A stretch of DNA of 64,000 bases, from NCBI RefSeq assembly GCF_000715075.1, contig NC_134095.1, forward strand, positions 46,168,806-46,232,805, read 5' to 3'. A program made the translations under genes and the position numbers. Positions 13,401 to 25,595 of the stretch are shown here, piece after piece; the stretch's first letter is position 1; the number at the start of each line of letters is the position of its first letter. This DNA comes from Nicotiana tabacum (lineage: Eukaryota > Streptophyta > Magnoliopsida > Solanales > Solanaceae). Under the pieces are notes generated by a model that saw nothing but the letters and a program-made list of their open reading frames with translations, searched no databases and was not told the DNA's origin.

Positions 13401-15047
13401 ATGCGTGTTCAGACGCCAGGCGCTTTATGGACTCGATGCGCCCAAGCAGAAGAAAGCTCCAACAAGGACATGCAATTGCTGGTTAAAGTGGTGCTGCTGC
13501 TGCAAAAGCTGTTGCTCCAGAAGGAAAAAGAAAAGTAAGAAGCCTAAAATGGAGGTGAAGCCTCTTATAAATGACGAAGACTCCCTCGCATTAGTGGTCT
13601 CTCAAGAGGGCACCCAAGATAAAGTCACATTTCTGATATCCTTCTGCATACTATGCTGATACCATTTAACTGATATCCTTCAATTTTTTTATGTCAACGT
13701 GGCTTGAGCAGGTGACAATCGATCTCCCATCTCTGATCACAAGTTATAAATGAAATTTGGGCAATCTCCAGTTTTTGTTGCATCAACATTGCGAGAAAAT
13801 GGTGGAACTCTTAGAAGTGCTAGTCCAGCTTCCCTGGTAAAAGAGGCCATTCATGTAATAAGCTGTTGTTATGAAGATAAAACAGGATGGGGAAAAGAGG
13901 TAAGTCAGGTCCATCTCTTCAAGTTTCTTGCTTTCTACAAGTATCAAAACTACTTTCGAATGTACTGATCGTTCTACCCAACTGCTTTGAAAATGCAGAT
14001 TGGCTGGATATATGGTTCAGTCACAGAGGATATATTAACAGGCTTCAAAATGCATTGTCACGGCTGGAGATCCATATATTGCATGCTTACAAGGCCGGCA
14101 TTTAAAGGATCAGCACCGATCAATCTATCAGATCGTCTCCACCAGGTCCTTAGATGGGCTCTTGGTTCTATTGAAATCTTTCTCAGCAGGCATTGCCCTC
14201 TCTGGTATGGATATGGTGGTGGTCTCAATTGGCTCGAACGTTTCTCATACATAAACGCCACCATTTATCCATTCACGTCTCTTCCCTTAGTCGCTTATTG
14301 CACTCTACCTTCTGTATGCTTGCTCACAGGAAAATTCATTACACCTGAGGTAAAATCTTTTAACCATAGAAAAGACATCCTATTATCTACATGATCAAGC
14401 TGGACTAAACTAAACTCTTCAAAAAGATATCTAATTCTGTTCTTTTCTTGTTCAATCTTGCAGCTTAACAATGCTGCTAGCTTGTGGTTTTTGACACTTT
14501 TCATTTGCATATTTGCAACTAGTATTCTTGAAATGAGATGGAGTGGAGTAGGTATAGATGAATGGTGGAGGAATGAACAATTTTGGGTGATCGAAGGCGT
14601 TTCAGCACATCTATTCGCTGTGTTCCAAGGTTTATTAAAAGTATTAGCCGGAGTGGATACAAACTTCACAGTAACATCAAAAGCCGGGGATGATGAAGAA
14701 TTCTCAGAGCTTTATGCATTCAAATGGACAACACTTCTCATTCCACCAACCACATTGCTAATAATAACCATTATAGGAGTTGTTGCTGGCATTTCCAATG
14801 CTATAAACAATGGGTATGAATCATGGGGGGCATTATTTGGGAAGCTGTTTTTTACTTTTTGGGTGATTGTTCATCTCTATCCATTCTTGAAAGGACTTTA
14901 GGTAGACAGAATAGAACTCCTACAATCATCATTGTATGGTCAATCTTAGTTGCTTCCATATTTTCGCTTTTGTGGGTAAGGATTGATCCATTTTTGGCAA
15001 AATCTGATGGTCCAATTCTTGAAGAGTGTGGATTGGATTGTAACTAG
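10408..15047 (+). pseudogene. CESA: Cellulose synthase A catalytic subunit, CESA6 clade, frame broken
   Basis: CESA proteins polymerise UDP-glucose into cellulose at the plasma membrane. Fourteen exons can be traced: 10408-10488, 10585-10780, 10862-11052, 11163-11271, 11356-11522, ~11764-12019, 12125-12470, 12579-12716, 12819-12944, 13042-13254, 13348-13623, ~13712-13899, 13999-14349, 14464-15047. The N-terminus (MEVSAGLVAGSHNRNE) leads into a RING-type zinc finger with four CxxC pairs. Catalytic motifs are all present: SDDG, DCD, TED and QVLRW, plus C-terminal membrane helices. The DAPK...CNCW region and the end ([12 protein letters not shown]) match the CESA2/5/6/9 group. Defects: exons 5 and 6 cannot be joined in frame at any visible GT-AG pair. 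A TAA at 13747-13749 lies in frame just before the KFGQSPVF block. A one-base shift near 14898 produces TAG at 14899-14901 and puts the last ~50 codons out of frame. The exon 7 donor is GC. Sequencing error is possible, but several independent defects favour a pseudogene. Confidence 0.85.
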
Positions 15048-17107
15048 TATGGAAACTCAAGTTCAAAGTCATAAATAGAAGAAGAAAAACACCTTACAGA
15101 TTCTTGTTCTCTCTTTCCTCATGTTTTGGCAATCTGGTTCACAAAACAGACAAAAACATGTGTATATATATTTGTGTTAATGTGGCTAGTCCTATGCATG
15201 ATATATCAGCTAAAATTTCTCTTTATCTTTCAAATGCTTCCTAATAGCAGTATTATTGATTGTACATTCTGACTTTGATGGCTCTAGAGGGTCATTCATC
15301 ATCTGTTTTTCACTTCCTGAATTTTAGGTAGTTTGGCTGAGTTAAGGCAAGTAACTTTTAGTGTGTTCCAGTGTAAATGGTATAAGTTAAAAGGTTCACA
15401 CTTCAACATGTAGTTGAAATACACAAGTTGACAAATATCCATAAGACCATAACCAAACACCAGTTGCATGTCAGCAACAGATATTTGTTACAAAGCTCAT
15501 TCTGTTTATAAATAAATTGTCTGCTCAGAAAATCACTGAGTTCTTGAGGATAAATGGAGATGCAGAAAATGGAAGCAAAACTCAGCAAAGTTTGTCAGCC
15601 TGACAACATAGGAATTAACATCATGCTAGATCTTGTATATTAGACGGAGAAGTAATAATACTCTCGCTTTGATGCATTGGTAGTGTACTAGGTACTCCAT
15701 TTCAATTGGTTCTGCTTCCATATTCTAAGTATCTAATCTGACTAAGTTTTCCTATCCTGCACGGCTAGTATTTGGTTTTGAGTTTTTATTGTGCAAAGAC
15801 GTACATTTCCATGATGGGGTTGAGTAGGAATACATGTACATGTTGTCTGCTGTGTGTCTATGCAGATCTTCAGTTAAAATATGTACTTCTTTACTTTCAG
15901 TTCAACTTAATTCTTTTCACATGGGATGTGCTATATCTGAAGCAGAACATGTGGTCCTTTATTGTTGTTGAACAATATTCATGGGAGCAGAATATTTATA
16001 TTGATAGGAAGTATCTTAGGGAGATCGCTGTAGTTGTGCACTTACACCAATTTGTGTTTTCATATATGTAAAATATATCCTCAAGAATTATAGTTTCACT
16101 TAGCTTTTTAAGTATTTCATTAATTATTCTGAAACTGGTCTGTTCAATGAATCACCTGCAGCTTATTTTTGATGTTGCGACTAAAAATTGTATTGATATT
16201 GCAACACATGGTTATGGATACTGTGTGCTGAACAAGTGCATCACTTATTCAACGTGAGAAGTTGCTTGTTGGGATTTGTCCTAATGGGCTTAAGCTTGCT
16301 CAAGATTCTAATTCAGAACTTTTACTCTGGTCCTTTACTTTCTTGATCTGTTAGCGCAGAAACTTCCTAAGATAATTTAGAAGCAAATTCTGGTCTAGTA
16401 TCAAGATGATGGCATGTAGTGTGCTGATAAAATAAATTATTCACTTCTGATGTGTCTGCTTGTTCAATTTTTTGCTTATCAGTATATTGTTTAAGTGTAA
16501 TCTTCTTCCAGAGTCATGTTACATATTCCATGTTACCACATTTAAGGCTAGCTTTGTCCTCTTGATATAGATAACTAGCTAGTGATTATTAAATGGCAGG
16601 TGACCCAACGGAAGTGTGTGAGACTGTTTATAGGATATGGCTCAGGCGCTCAACAATAAGACTGTTTATCAATTTTTAGGTATCACAAACAAACAGCTCT
16701 TCTTCTTGTATGATGATGTAAACTATGCCCATACCTCATACGTATTTGCTTGTTAACATTATATTTATTCTGTGTCATGTTTATCTTTTCCTTACAACAG
16801 CATTTGTTGGTTGTCTGCATAGTTATTTAATTTGTGGCGCCCTTTTGGTTCTGCTTCTTTACATGGAGTACTATTTTTTTGTTGTTGAAATTTTCTAACT
16901 CACAATACAGGAATTATGTTGTTCAATTCATAATAGAGTTAAAGATAGCATCTGCTGCAGCCATATTGCTCTCTCAGTTTGGACTTTTTAACAGCTACGT
17001 ATAGTACTAACACCTAGAATATTTCTTTCTCAATACTTGATTTAATGATTTAATATATGAACATTTAGGTATGCAAAGAATACAAGTTTCTTTGATTTTG
17101 ACCTACG
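15048..17107. other. Downstream of CESA: 3' UTR and intergenic sequence, no gene recognised
   Basis: The first 200-300 bases should hold the CESA 3' UTR. The remainder is AT-rich with ORFs below 100 codons (for example 15772-16071) lacking any motif. A short Stowaway-like fragment (GTACTCCATTTCAATT) lies near 15690. No RNA gene was seen. Confidence 0.4.
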
Positions 17108-17909
17108 TTTGACTCAAAAGATATTGAAACCTTTTTGAACAAATCAACTAAAGAAAGTGAAGGGGTAAATCTTAGTTAAACATAATAAATTCCAGATCAA
17201 TGAACTAATTGAACAAATAGTACTTAAGATGGAATAGAGGTAACCAATCTTATTGAAACTTTCATTGTGACTCCCATTAATTAATGGGGAAGGTTGTTTT
17301 AAATGTTTTTCTGGATTGCTTCATTCTTTTTTTTATTATGAAGATTGCAGAAGAGAAGAATAAGGAGAGAGGGAGAAGCCCCGAAGCCCTCACCCCCTCC
17401 CCCCCCCAACCGAAGGTTTTCCCTTACTATATATAGTCATGGGACCTTTGCTATTTACTTGGTCGGACTCTCTCTCACACTATTTGTCTTGGTTGTCCCT
17501 TGGACGTTGTTTCTTCTGACTCGACGGATGTCGTGAGTGCGGGATGTAGAATGGACCATGTCGTTTTTTGACACCTTGTCGCTTGGACGGGATGTTGGTC
17601 ACCTTGACCGCAGTGGACAGATTTTGACCAATACAGTTAGTCCCTCCGTCTATCGGGGTCGTCCCCTGTCGGGCCAGACAGACGGATCATGATTGCGACA
17701 AATTGGAGAGAAATCTGACTACTTATCCCTTGGTTATGCTCCTTCGGTTTTGAGTGAGGTGATGCCGCTCTTTCAACATCCTTGGACCGTTGCGGCAGTT
17801 TCGAAATCGAAACGTCGTTTGGATTGAAACATTGTTTCGTGGTTGCCGCCATTATGACACGCATTCCTAGGGAATCGAAATGTTTCGTGCCCTATCAGAT
17901 TCATTGGCG
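17108..17909 (+). repeat. Left inverted arm (LTR-like)
   Basis: It aligns to the reverse complement of 25596-26387 throughout, including the shared stretches AGATTGCAGAAGAGA, ACTATATATAGTCATGGGACC and TTTCGTGGTTGCCGCCATTATG. A TATA-like CTATATATAG lies near 17428-17437. Its inner end abuts a PBS-like sequence. Confidence 0.8.
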
Positions 17910-17922
17910 CCATCAGTGGGAA
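17904..17922 (+). promoter_or_regulatory. Primer-binding-site-like sequence
   Basis: TTGGCGCCATCAGTGGGAA follows immediately on the left arm. It resembles the TGGCGCC-type PBS found in many plant Ty3/gypsy elements. The right arm has a weaker counterpart, ATTGGCGACTCTTGGGTTT on the minus strand near 25595-25577. The tRNA was not identified. Confidence 0.5.
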
Positions 17923-18477
17923 TTTCTTAGTGAAATTTCCTAGTCTCTTCCAGATCAAAGACAAGAAACACGATTGCCCACCTAAAAGAGCGCTAAGAAA
18001 AAGCCCAACCCACGCAGGGCAAAGGCGCAACATAAGAGGGGAAAGAGAGCTGGAAACAGCCACCGAATTTAGGAATCATCGCCCCATCAACCGTCAAAAT
18101 TCCAAACAAAATGAGCAACGTTACAAACCTACTCTCATTCATCGATTCATCTGATTGGGGTAAGGAAAGTGCCATTTTAACTCACCTTCTACTCTATGCT
18201 CAAGAAGGAACACAAGTGCCGCGCGGGCGAGCAAGCAAAGAAACATCTCAATCAGAGAATGGGAAACTACTAAAAGACAACCGAAACATCGCCCGCCGAT
18301 GACACCTCCAGGCCGGAAGGTAGGAATCGGACAGGGAAACTCCAATATGTGCGCAAAACGAACATAAGCGAAATAGCAACGTTTTGTATTCTCCGATATT
18401 ACACTCTCCGATGCAAACAATATCAAGCGAACTAGGACTCCCCCAGAAGATGCCTGATTCTCCAAAAACTAGGACTG
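17923..18477 (+). other. Leader between left arm and tandem array
   Basis: This is untranslated-looking sequence after the PBS-like site. An ATG at 18111 opens a short frame starting MSNVTNLLSFIDSSDWG that stops at 18302. It could be the remnant of a gag start but carries no recognisable domain. The 90-bp array begins abruptly at about 18478. Confidence 0.35.
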
Positions 18478-21400
18478 ACGACGGGTTACTACTTCGATAA
18501 GTTCGAAATAACACCCTTTAAGGCAAAGGGCCTTCGCCAAAAAGAAGAGTTCGACCTCGATCGAGCGACGACGGGTTACTATTTTGATAAGTTCGAAATA
18601 ACACCCATTAAGGGCAAGGGCCTTCGCCAAAAAGAAGAGTTCGATCTCAATCGAACGACTATGGGTTACTATTTCTATAAGTTCGAAATAACACCCTTTA
18701 AGGACAAGGGCCTTCGCCAAAAAGAAGAGTTCGACCTCGATCGAACGTCGACAGGTTACTATTTCGATAATTTTGAGATAACACCCTTTAAGGCTAAGGT
18801 CCTTCGCCAAAAAAAGTGTTCGACCTCGATTGAACGACGACGGGTAACTATTTCGATAAGTTCGAAATAACACCTTTTAAGGCTAGGGGCCTTCGCCAAA
18901 AAGAAGAGTTCGACCTCGATCGAACGACGACGGGTTACTATTTCGATAAGTTCGAGATAGCACCCTTTAAGGCTAAGGGCCTTTGCCAAAAAGAAGAGTT
19001 CGACCTCGATCGAACGACGACGGGTTACTATTTTGATAAGTTCGAAAAAACACCCTTTAAGGCCAAGGGCCTTCGACAAAAAGAAGGGTTTGGCCTCGAT
19101 CGAGCGACGACGGGTTACCATTTCGATAAGTTCGAAATAACACCCTTTAAGGCTAAGGGCCTTTTCCAAAAAGAAGAGTTCGACCTCGATCGATCGACGA
19201 CGGGTAACTATTTCGATAAGTTCGAAATAACACCCTTTAAGGCCAAGGTCCTTCGCCAAAAAGAAGTGTTCGGCCTCAATCGAGCGACGACGGGTTACTA
19301 TTTCGATAAGTTCGAAATAACACCCTTTAAGGTTAAAGGCCTTCGCCAAAAAGAAGAGTTCGACCTCAATCGAACGACGACAGTTTACCATTTCGATAAG
19401 TTCGAAATAACACCCTTTAAAGCCAAAGGCCTTCGCCAAAAAGAAGAGTTCGACCTCAATAGAACGACGACGGGTTACCATTTCGATAAGTTCGAAATAA
19501 CACCCTTTAAGGCTAAGGGCCTCCGCCAAAAAGAAGAGTTCGACCTCGATCAAATGACGACGGGTTACTATTTCGATAAGTTCGAAATAACACCTTTTAA
19601 GGCCAAGGGCCTTTGCCAAAAAGAAGGGTTTGACCTCGATCGAGCGACGATGGGTTACTATTTCGATAAGTTCGAAATAACACACTTTAAGGCTAAAGGC
19701 CTTTGTCAAAAACAAGAGTTCGACCTCGATTGAGCGATGATGGGTAACTATTTCGATAAGTTCGAAATAACACCCTTTAAGGCCAAGGTCCTTCGCCAAA
19801 AAGATGTATTCGACCTCGATCGAGCGACGACGGGTTACTATTTTGATAAGTTCGAAATAACACCCATTAAGTCCAAAGGCCTTCGCCAAAAAGAAAATTT
19901 CGACCTCAATCGAACGACGACGAGTTACTATTTCGATAAGTTCGAAAAAACACCCTTTAAGGCCAAGGACCTCCGCCAAAAAGAAGAGTTCGACCTCGAT
20001 CGAACGACGACGGGTTACTATTTCTATAAGTTCAAGATAACACCCTTTAAGGCCAAGGTCCTTCGCCAAAAAAAAGAGTTCGACCTTGATCGAACGACGA
20101 CGGGTTACTATTTCTATAAGTTCGAAATAACACCCTTTAAGGCCAAGGGCCTTCGCCAAAAAGAAGAGTTCAACCTCGATCGAACAAAGACGGGTTACTA
20201 TTTCGATAAGTTTGAGATAACACCCTTTAAGGCTAAGGGCCTTCGCCAAAAAAAAGAGTTCGACCTCGATCGAACGATGACGGGTTACTATTTTGATAAG
20301 TTTGGAATAACACCCTTTAAGTCCAAGGGCCTTCGCCAAAAAGAATGGTTTGACCTCGATCGAGCGATGACAGGTTACAATTTCGATAAGTTCAAAATAA
20401 CACCGTTTAAGGCTAAGGGCCTTCGCCAAAAAGAAGAGTTCGACCTCGATCGAGTGATGATGGGTTACTATTTCGATAAGATCGAAATAACACCCTTTAA
20501 GGCCAAGGTCCTTCGCCAAAAAGAAGAGTTTGACCTCGATCGAGCAACGACGGATTACTATTTCAATAAGTTCGAAATAACACCCTTTAAGGCCAAAGGC
20601 CTTCGCCAAAAAGAAGGGTTTGACCTCGATCGACCGACGATGGGTTACCATTTCGATAAGTTCGAAATAACACCCTTTAAGGCTAAGGGCCTTTGTCAAA
20701 AATAAGAGTTCGACCTCAATCGAGCGACGACGGGTTACTATTTTGATAAGTTCGAAATAACACCCTTTAAGGCCAAAGGCCTTCGCCAAAAAGAAGATTT
20801 CGACCTCAATCGAACGACGACGGGTTACTATTTCGATAAGTTCGAAATAACACCCTTTAAAACCAAGGGCCTCCGCAAAAAGAAGAGTTTGACCTCGATC
20901 GAACGACGACGGGTTACTATTTTGATAAGTTCGAAATAACACCCTTTAAGGCCAAGGGCCTTCGCCAAAAAGAAGAGTTCGACTTTGATCTAACAACGAC
21001 GAGTTACTATTTCGATAAGTTCGAAATAACACTCTTTAAGGCCAAGGGCCTTCGCCAAAAAGAAGAGTTCGACCTCGATCGAACGACGACGGGTTACTAT
21101 TTCGATAAGTTCGAAATAACACCTTTTAAGGCCAAGGGCCTTCGCCAAAACGAAGAGTTCGATCTCGGCCGAACGACGACGGGTTACTATTTTGATAAGT
21201 TTGAAATAACACCCTTTAAGTCCAATGGCCTTCGCCAAAAAGAAGAGTTCAACCTCGATCGAACGACGACGGGTTACTATTTCGATAAGTTCGAGATAAC
21301 ACCCTTTAAGGCTAAGGGCCTTCGCCAAAAAAAAGAGTTCGACCTCGATCGAACGATGATGGGTTACTATTTTGATAAGTTTAAAATAACACCCTTTAAG

Positions 21401-22380
21401 GCCAAGGGCCTTCGCCAAAAAGAATGGTTTGACCTTGATCGAGCGATGACAGGTTACAATTTCGATAAGTTCCAAATAACACCGTTTAAGGCTAAGGGCC
21501 TTCGCCAAAAAGAAGAGTTCGACCTCGATCGAGTGACGATGGGTTACTATTTCGATAAGATCGAAATAACACCCTTTAAAGCCAAGGTCCTTCGCCAAAA
21601 AGAAGAGTTTGACCTCGATCGAGCAACGACGGACTACTATTTCGATAAGTTCGAAATAACACCCTTTAAGGTTAAAGGCCTTCGCCAAAAAGAAGAGTTC
21701 GACCTCAATCGAACGACGAAGGGTTACTATTTTGATAAGTTCGAAATAACACCCTTTAAGGCCAAGGGCCTTCGCCAAAAAGAAGAGTTCGACCTCAATC
21801 GAACGACGACGGGTTACTATTTTGATAAGTTCGAGATAACACTCTTTAAGGCTAAGGGCCTTCTCCAAAAAGAAGAGTTTGACCTCGATCGAATGACGAT
21901 GGGTTACTATTTCGATAAGTTCGAAATAACACCCTTTAAGGCTAAGGGCTTTCGCCATAAAGAAGAGTTCGACCTCGATCTAATGATGACGGGTTACTAT
22001 TTCGATAATTTTTAAATAACACCCTTTAAGGCCAAGGGCCTTCGCCAAAAAGAAGGGTTCGACCTCGATCGAGCAACGATGGGTTACCATTTTGAAGAGT
22101 TCAAATAGCACCCTTTAAGGCCAAGGGCCTTCGCCAAAAAGAAGGGTTCGACCTCGATCGAGCGACGACGGGTTACCATTTTGATAAGTTCGAAATAGCA
22201 CCCTTTAAGGCCAATGGCCTTCGCCAAAAAGAAGAGTTTGACCTTGATCGAATGACGACGGGTTATTATTTCGATAAGTTCAAAATAACACCCTTTAAGG
22301 CCAAGGGCCTTCGCCAAAAAGAAGAAGTTCGACCTTGACCGAACAACGATGGGTTGAAATTTCGACAAAAGTTCGAAATT
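18478..22380. repeat. Tandem array of ~43 copies of a 90-bp unit, open on both strands
   Basis: The unit is 90 bp (30 codons), so both strands stay open over long distances. The plus strand encodes repeats such as GYYFDKFEITPFKAKGLRQK, with open stretches at 19266-19733, 19737-20705 and 21356-22015. The minus strand encodes repeats such as CYFELIEIVTRRRSIEVELF, with a 727-codon frame at 20942-18759 and a 322-codon frame at 21958-20990. Rare 1-bp indels (near 18815, 20875 and 22100) shift phase. A variant-containing block near 20341-20620 recurs near 21420-21700, 12 units later. The array decays into related sequence up to about 22440. Nothing indicates that either frame is translated. Confidence 0.9.
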
Positions 22381-22440
22381 ACACCCTCAAGGCCACGAGC
22401 CATCGCCAAAGAGAAAATTCAAAATATCCCTAAGGCCAAG

Positions 22441-22703
22441 GGCCGACAAAAAATATAAAGGGAAAGAAAAACCGGGACTCACCATACGGGAATCTACCTC
22501 GCACCAAAATCATGAAAAGCAAAAACAAAGACAAAGTACAAGGAAAATAACAACGAAAAATTCTTTATACAAAGTCAGCGTGTAAACAGTCGTAGATTAC
22601 ACACGGCCCAAGCCAATAATAGAAAAGAAAAAAGGAAAAAGGAACAGCGACAACCGACAACGAATGTATAAAAAAATAGAAAATAGACAAAGACAACATT
22701 CTT
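22441..22703. other. Linker between tandem array and decayed minus-strand gene
   Basis: A-rich sequence with no ORF or repeat; on the minus strand it would be the 3' untranslated part of the PF04195-like gene. Confidence 0.4.
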
Positions 22704-25388
22704 TCACTCGGTGTCATCATCGCCACCATCATTGCCACCATCTCCAGGAATCACTCCCTCATCATCCGCGCCCTCTTCGGCCTCCGGAATCGCAGAGTCG
22801 TAACCACAGTTGACACGAGCCTCTCGTGCCTTTTCCCATGCTCCTTCATATGCGGCCTCAGTAACATTGCCCGCCTCCCACAAACTCTTGTATATATCCC
22901 GCTGAGCTTCAGTATGAACCCAAAGCTCGTGTAAGCGGCGGGGAACAGCGGCGGATGAGGACTCAATTTGAGCTAACAGTTGCTCCTTCTCGGCTTCCAG
23001 AGCGGCGACTCGATCTCCTAAGGTAGAAGCTTCTCGGCCAATCTATCCAAAACGTTTCTCAAGCCTCGCCTCCATTAACGTGGTCGTCGCTCTCTCCGAC
23101 TCCTGATCAGACTGGAGGACGCGGATAGTGTTCTCCAGGGCCGCCGCCCTTGCCAAATCCGCAGACCAGGCACTCTCGATACTCTCTAACCCGCCAACCT
23201 TTCTCTCCAATTCGGCCAACTTTCCCATCCACTCCGCACTCATCGCCTCGGTCTTGATAAGATTTTGATCCATCTCAACCTGCATCGACCTCAGTTTCTC
23301 ATGCAGATAGTCACACTCTGCGGCTACCCCCTTGCCCAACTCAAGCTCTTCGTCCTTCGCGCGAAGTTGCTCTTCGAGCACACTATTTCTGCGAATGGTC
23401 TCCATAAACTGCTGGTCTTTCTTCTCCAGTTCCTCACGGAGGGATCGAGCACCGGGATTCCCTCTCAGCCATTCGTGCAACTCTCAACACTTATTGCAAT
23501 AGCACCGATATTTCTCCAATGCCTTCAGGAAAATCTTCGTCCGAATGTCAGCCCTACGGGCACTCTCAATTTCCAACATGTACGTCTAAAAAACAAAAAG
23601 AAGAGTTAAGATAGTACCATCCAGAAAAATAAAAGAAACATTAAAGAAAAGTGAAATATACCCTCAGGTCTATAACGGCCACTTCATTCATCAAGTCGCT
23701 ATCAGGAATGTTCCGAAGAGCCTCGTTCTCGGTAGCGGAGCACAAAATGTCGAATTGCTGTACCAAATCCTCCGTGTCCCCCAGGAGATTAACATCCAAA
23801 GAGATCTCAAGAATACGGGTCGGGCCTCCCGCATGAACCACCGAGTAGGTAATACCCTCCTCAAACATCCTAACATCATTAGGGTCGAGGTCCGACTCGG
23901 ATTCATAATCGTCGACCACGACGCCCTTTCCTTTTTCATCAGTTGAGGAGGAAGCACGACCAGGTATGGAGGACGAAGGTACGTTCGAAACCACAATGGC
24001 GGCCTTAGACATCTGGCCCCCCGTCACGCTAGGTTGTTGATCAACGACAGTGGCAGGAATCTCCATCGACGGGGCAGATACGACGGCTGGCTCCATTTCT
24101 ATGGGCGGAGTGCTATCAATCCCCACCCCAGATCCTCTTGTCAAGGGAGAGTCGTCCAGGTGTATCACAGTTGAAGGGGTTGCCACGAACTCCACTCTCC
24201 ACCTCTTGGACGGCCCTTCCTCTTCCTCAGCACGGGGAGATTTACCCGTCAGACGAGCGACATGAGTCGGGACCTCGGTCTGAGAAGTGGCCTCCGCGGG
24301 AATAACCACAACCGCAAACTCAACTGAAGCAGCCCTCGATGAAGGACGAACGGTAGGTGTTGTATTAGGGAGAGCAGACGATGCCGGCTGACGAAAAGCT
24401 AATGGAGGAGCCCTCGCTCTCCGCACTCTCCCTGGAATCAACAAAACCGCACATAAGAAACTAAGTAAAAAGAGAAGAAAACAACAAACAGAAATGACAC
24501 CACACCTGTAAGGGGCCTACGTCCAATTTTTTCATAAAAGGCTGACCATTTGCGAACCCCCGCCGTATGGGGAAGGATGGCACTCACCCACTCGCGAATA
24601 CCTTCGACAGATGGAGGGGCAATTTCTCAGCTATAGAGACATAACAGGGTTTAGTACTGTAACAGAAAGCGGTCGGGTATCTCACCGACTAAAGACATAA
24701 GAAACTTACGCGCAAGGTTCTACTTCTCAAGGAACCCCATTGGATCCGCCACAATGTTCTCGGTCCGAACATAGAAATAATTCTCGTAGAAATGACGGTT
24801 GGCCCTGTCGTCCATTTTCACCACTAGACACTTCGACCCTCTGAGGACGCATATGAATTATTGTGCCTCAAATGAGTTGAGGGGAAAAGATATTAAGCAT
24901 GTGATCCAAAGTGATCTCACGACCGACGAGTTTCACAAACTTGAGCAACATAAGGAACAGCTTGTACAGGTACGACCAAAGTTGGGTGGGGCATACCTCG
25001 TAAAAACGACAGAAATCTACCACCAGGAGAGGGAGAGGAAGTGTGTACCCAATAAGAAAGGGGTAGGCATAGAACATGCAGTACCCAGGGAGGTCGAAAT
25101 GGACTATGTCGTTCCCTACCGCTGGCCGTATATCAACGTAACTGGGGATTCCCCACCTAGATTTCAACTCTGCAATGTCTTCCTCTTTTATAATAGAGGG
25201 GATAGGTTCCGGCTCCACCCCGACGCGACTGCAGAAGTCGGTCCATTCTCTCCCAGGATGAGGCAAGATCTCGGCTACCGACAGGACCTCCTCATCTTCC
25301 ACCACTTCTACTCCTCCGGTAGCCAAAGAAACATTTTTCGGCGCCGGAATTGTGGCAGGGGGATCAGCTGAGAAGAATCACCAGCCAT
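22704..25388 (-). pseudogene. 'Putative gypsy type transposon' (PF04195-like) coiled-coil gene, decayed
   Basis: Reading on the minus strand from an ATG at 25388 (MAGDSS), a domain at 25326-24868 contains GYCMFYAYPFLIGYTLPLP, FCRFYEVCP and a LMLLKFVKL stretch. This is the pattern of the PF04195 family, found in plant retrotransposons and of unknown function. A Ser/Pro-rich linker follows (24444-23660), then an intron-like gap (GT near 23661, AG near 23588). A long coiled coil (23587-22970) leads to an acidic Gly/Asp tail ending at 22704. Lesions include a frameshift near 25370, a stop after FSPQLI at 24868-24870, a frameshift near 24830, a TAG soon after VADPMGFLEK, a TGA near 23483 and a TAG at 23043-23045. 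It appears to be dead. It points inward from the right arm, as an internal gene of that LTR would. Confidence 0.7.
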
Positions 25389-25595
25389 TTCATCAAGATG
25401 GTGTATCAAAAAGACAATGGAAAGGAAGGATGAAAGTTTTCGGTCAACTGGGGGTGAATAAAAATTCGGAGTATCAGGAAGAAAGTATATTCGCAAAACT
25501 CTTTCAAGCAAAGGGTAAAGCAGTGTGTCAATCGAATGATGTGTTCCTTCTATTTATAAGAGACATAAATTCCCCAGGCACGAAACCCAAGAGTC

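Noticed and set aside
18759..20942. 727-codon minus-strand ORF as a real protein gene
   Set aside because: It is wholly made of a 90-bp minisatellite that is also open on the other strand, with no recognisable domain, promoter or start context.
18478..22380. CRISPR-like or satellite array
   Set aside because: Units are contiguous without distinct spacers and the host is a plant, so CRISPR is excluded. It is confined to one element here, so calling it a chromosomal satellite is not supported.
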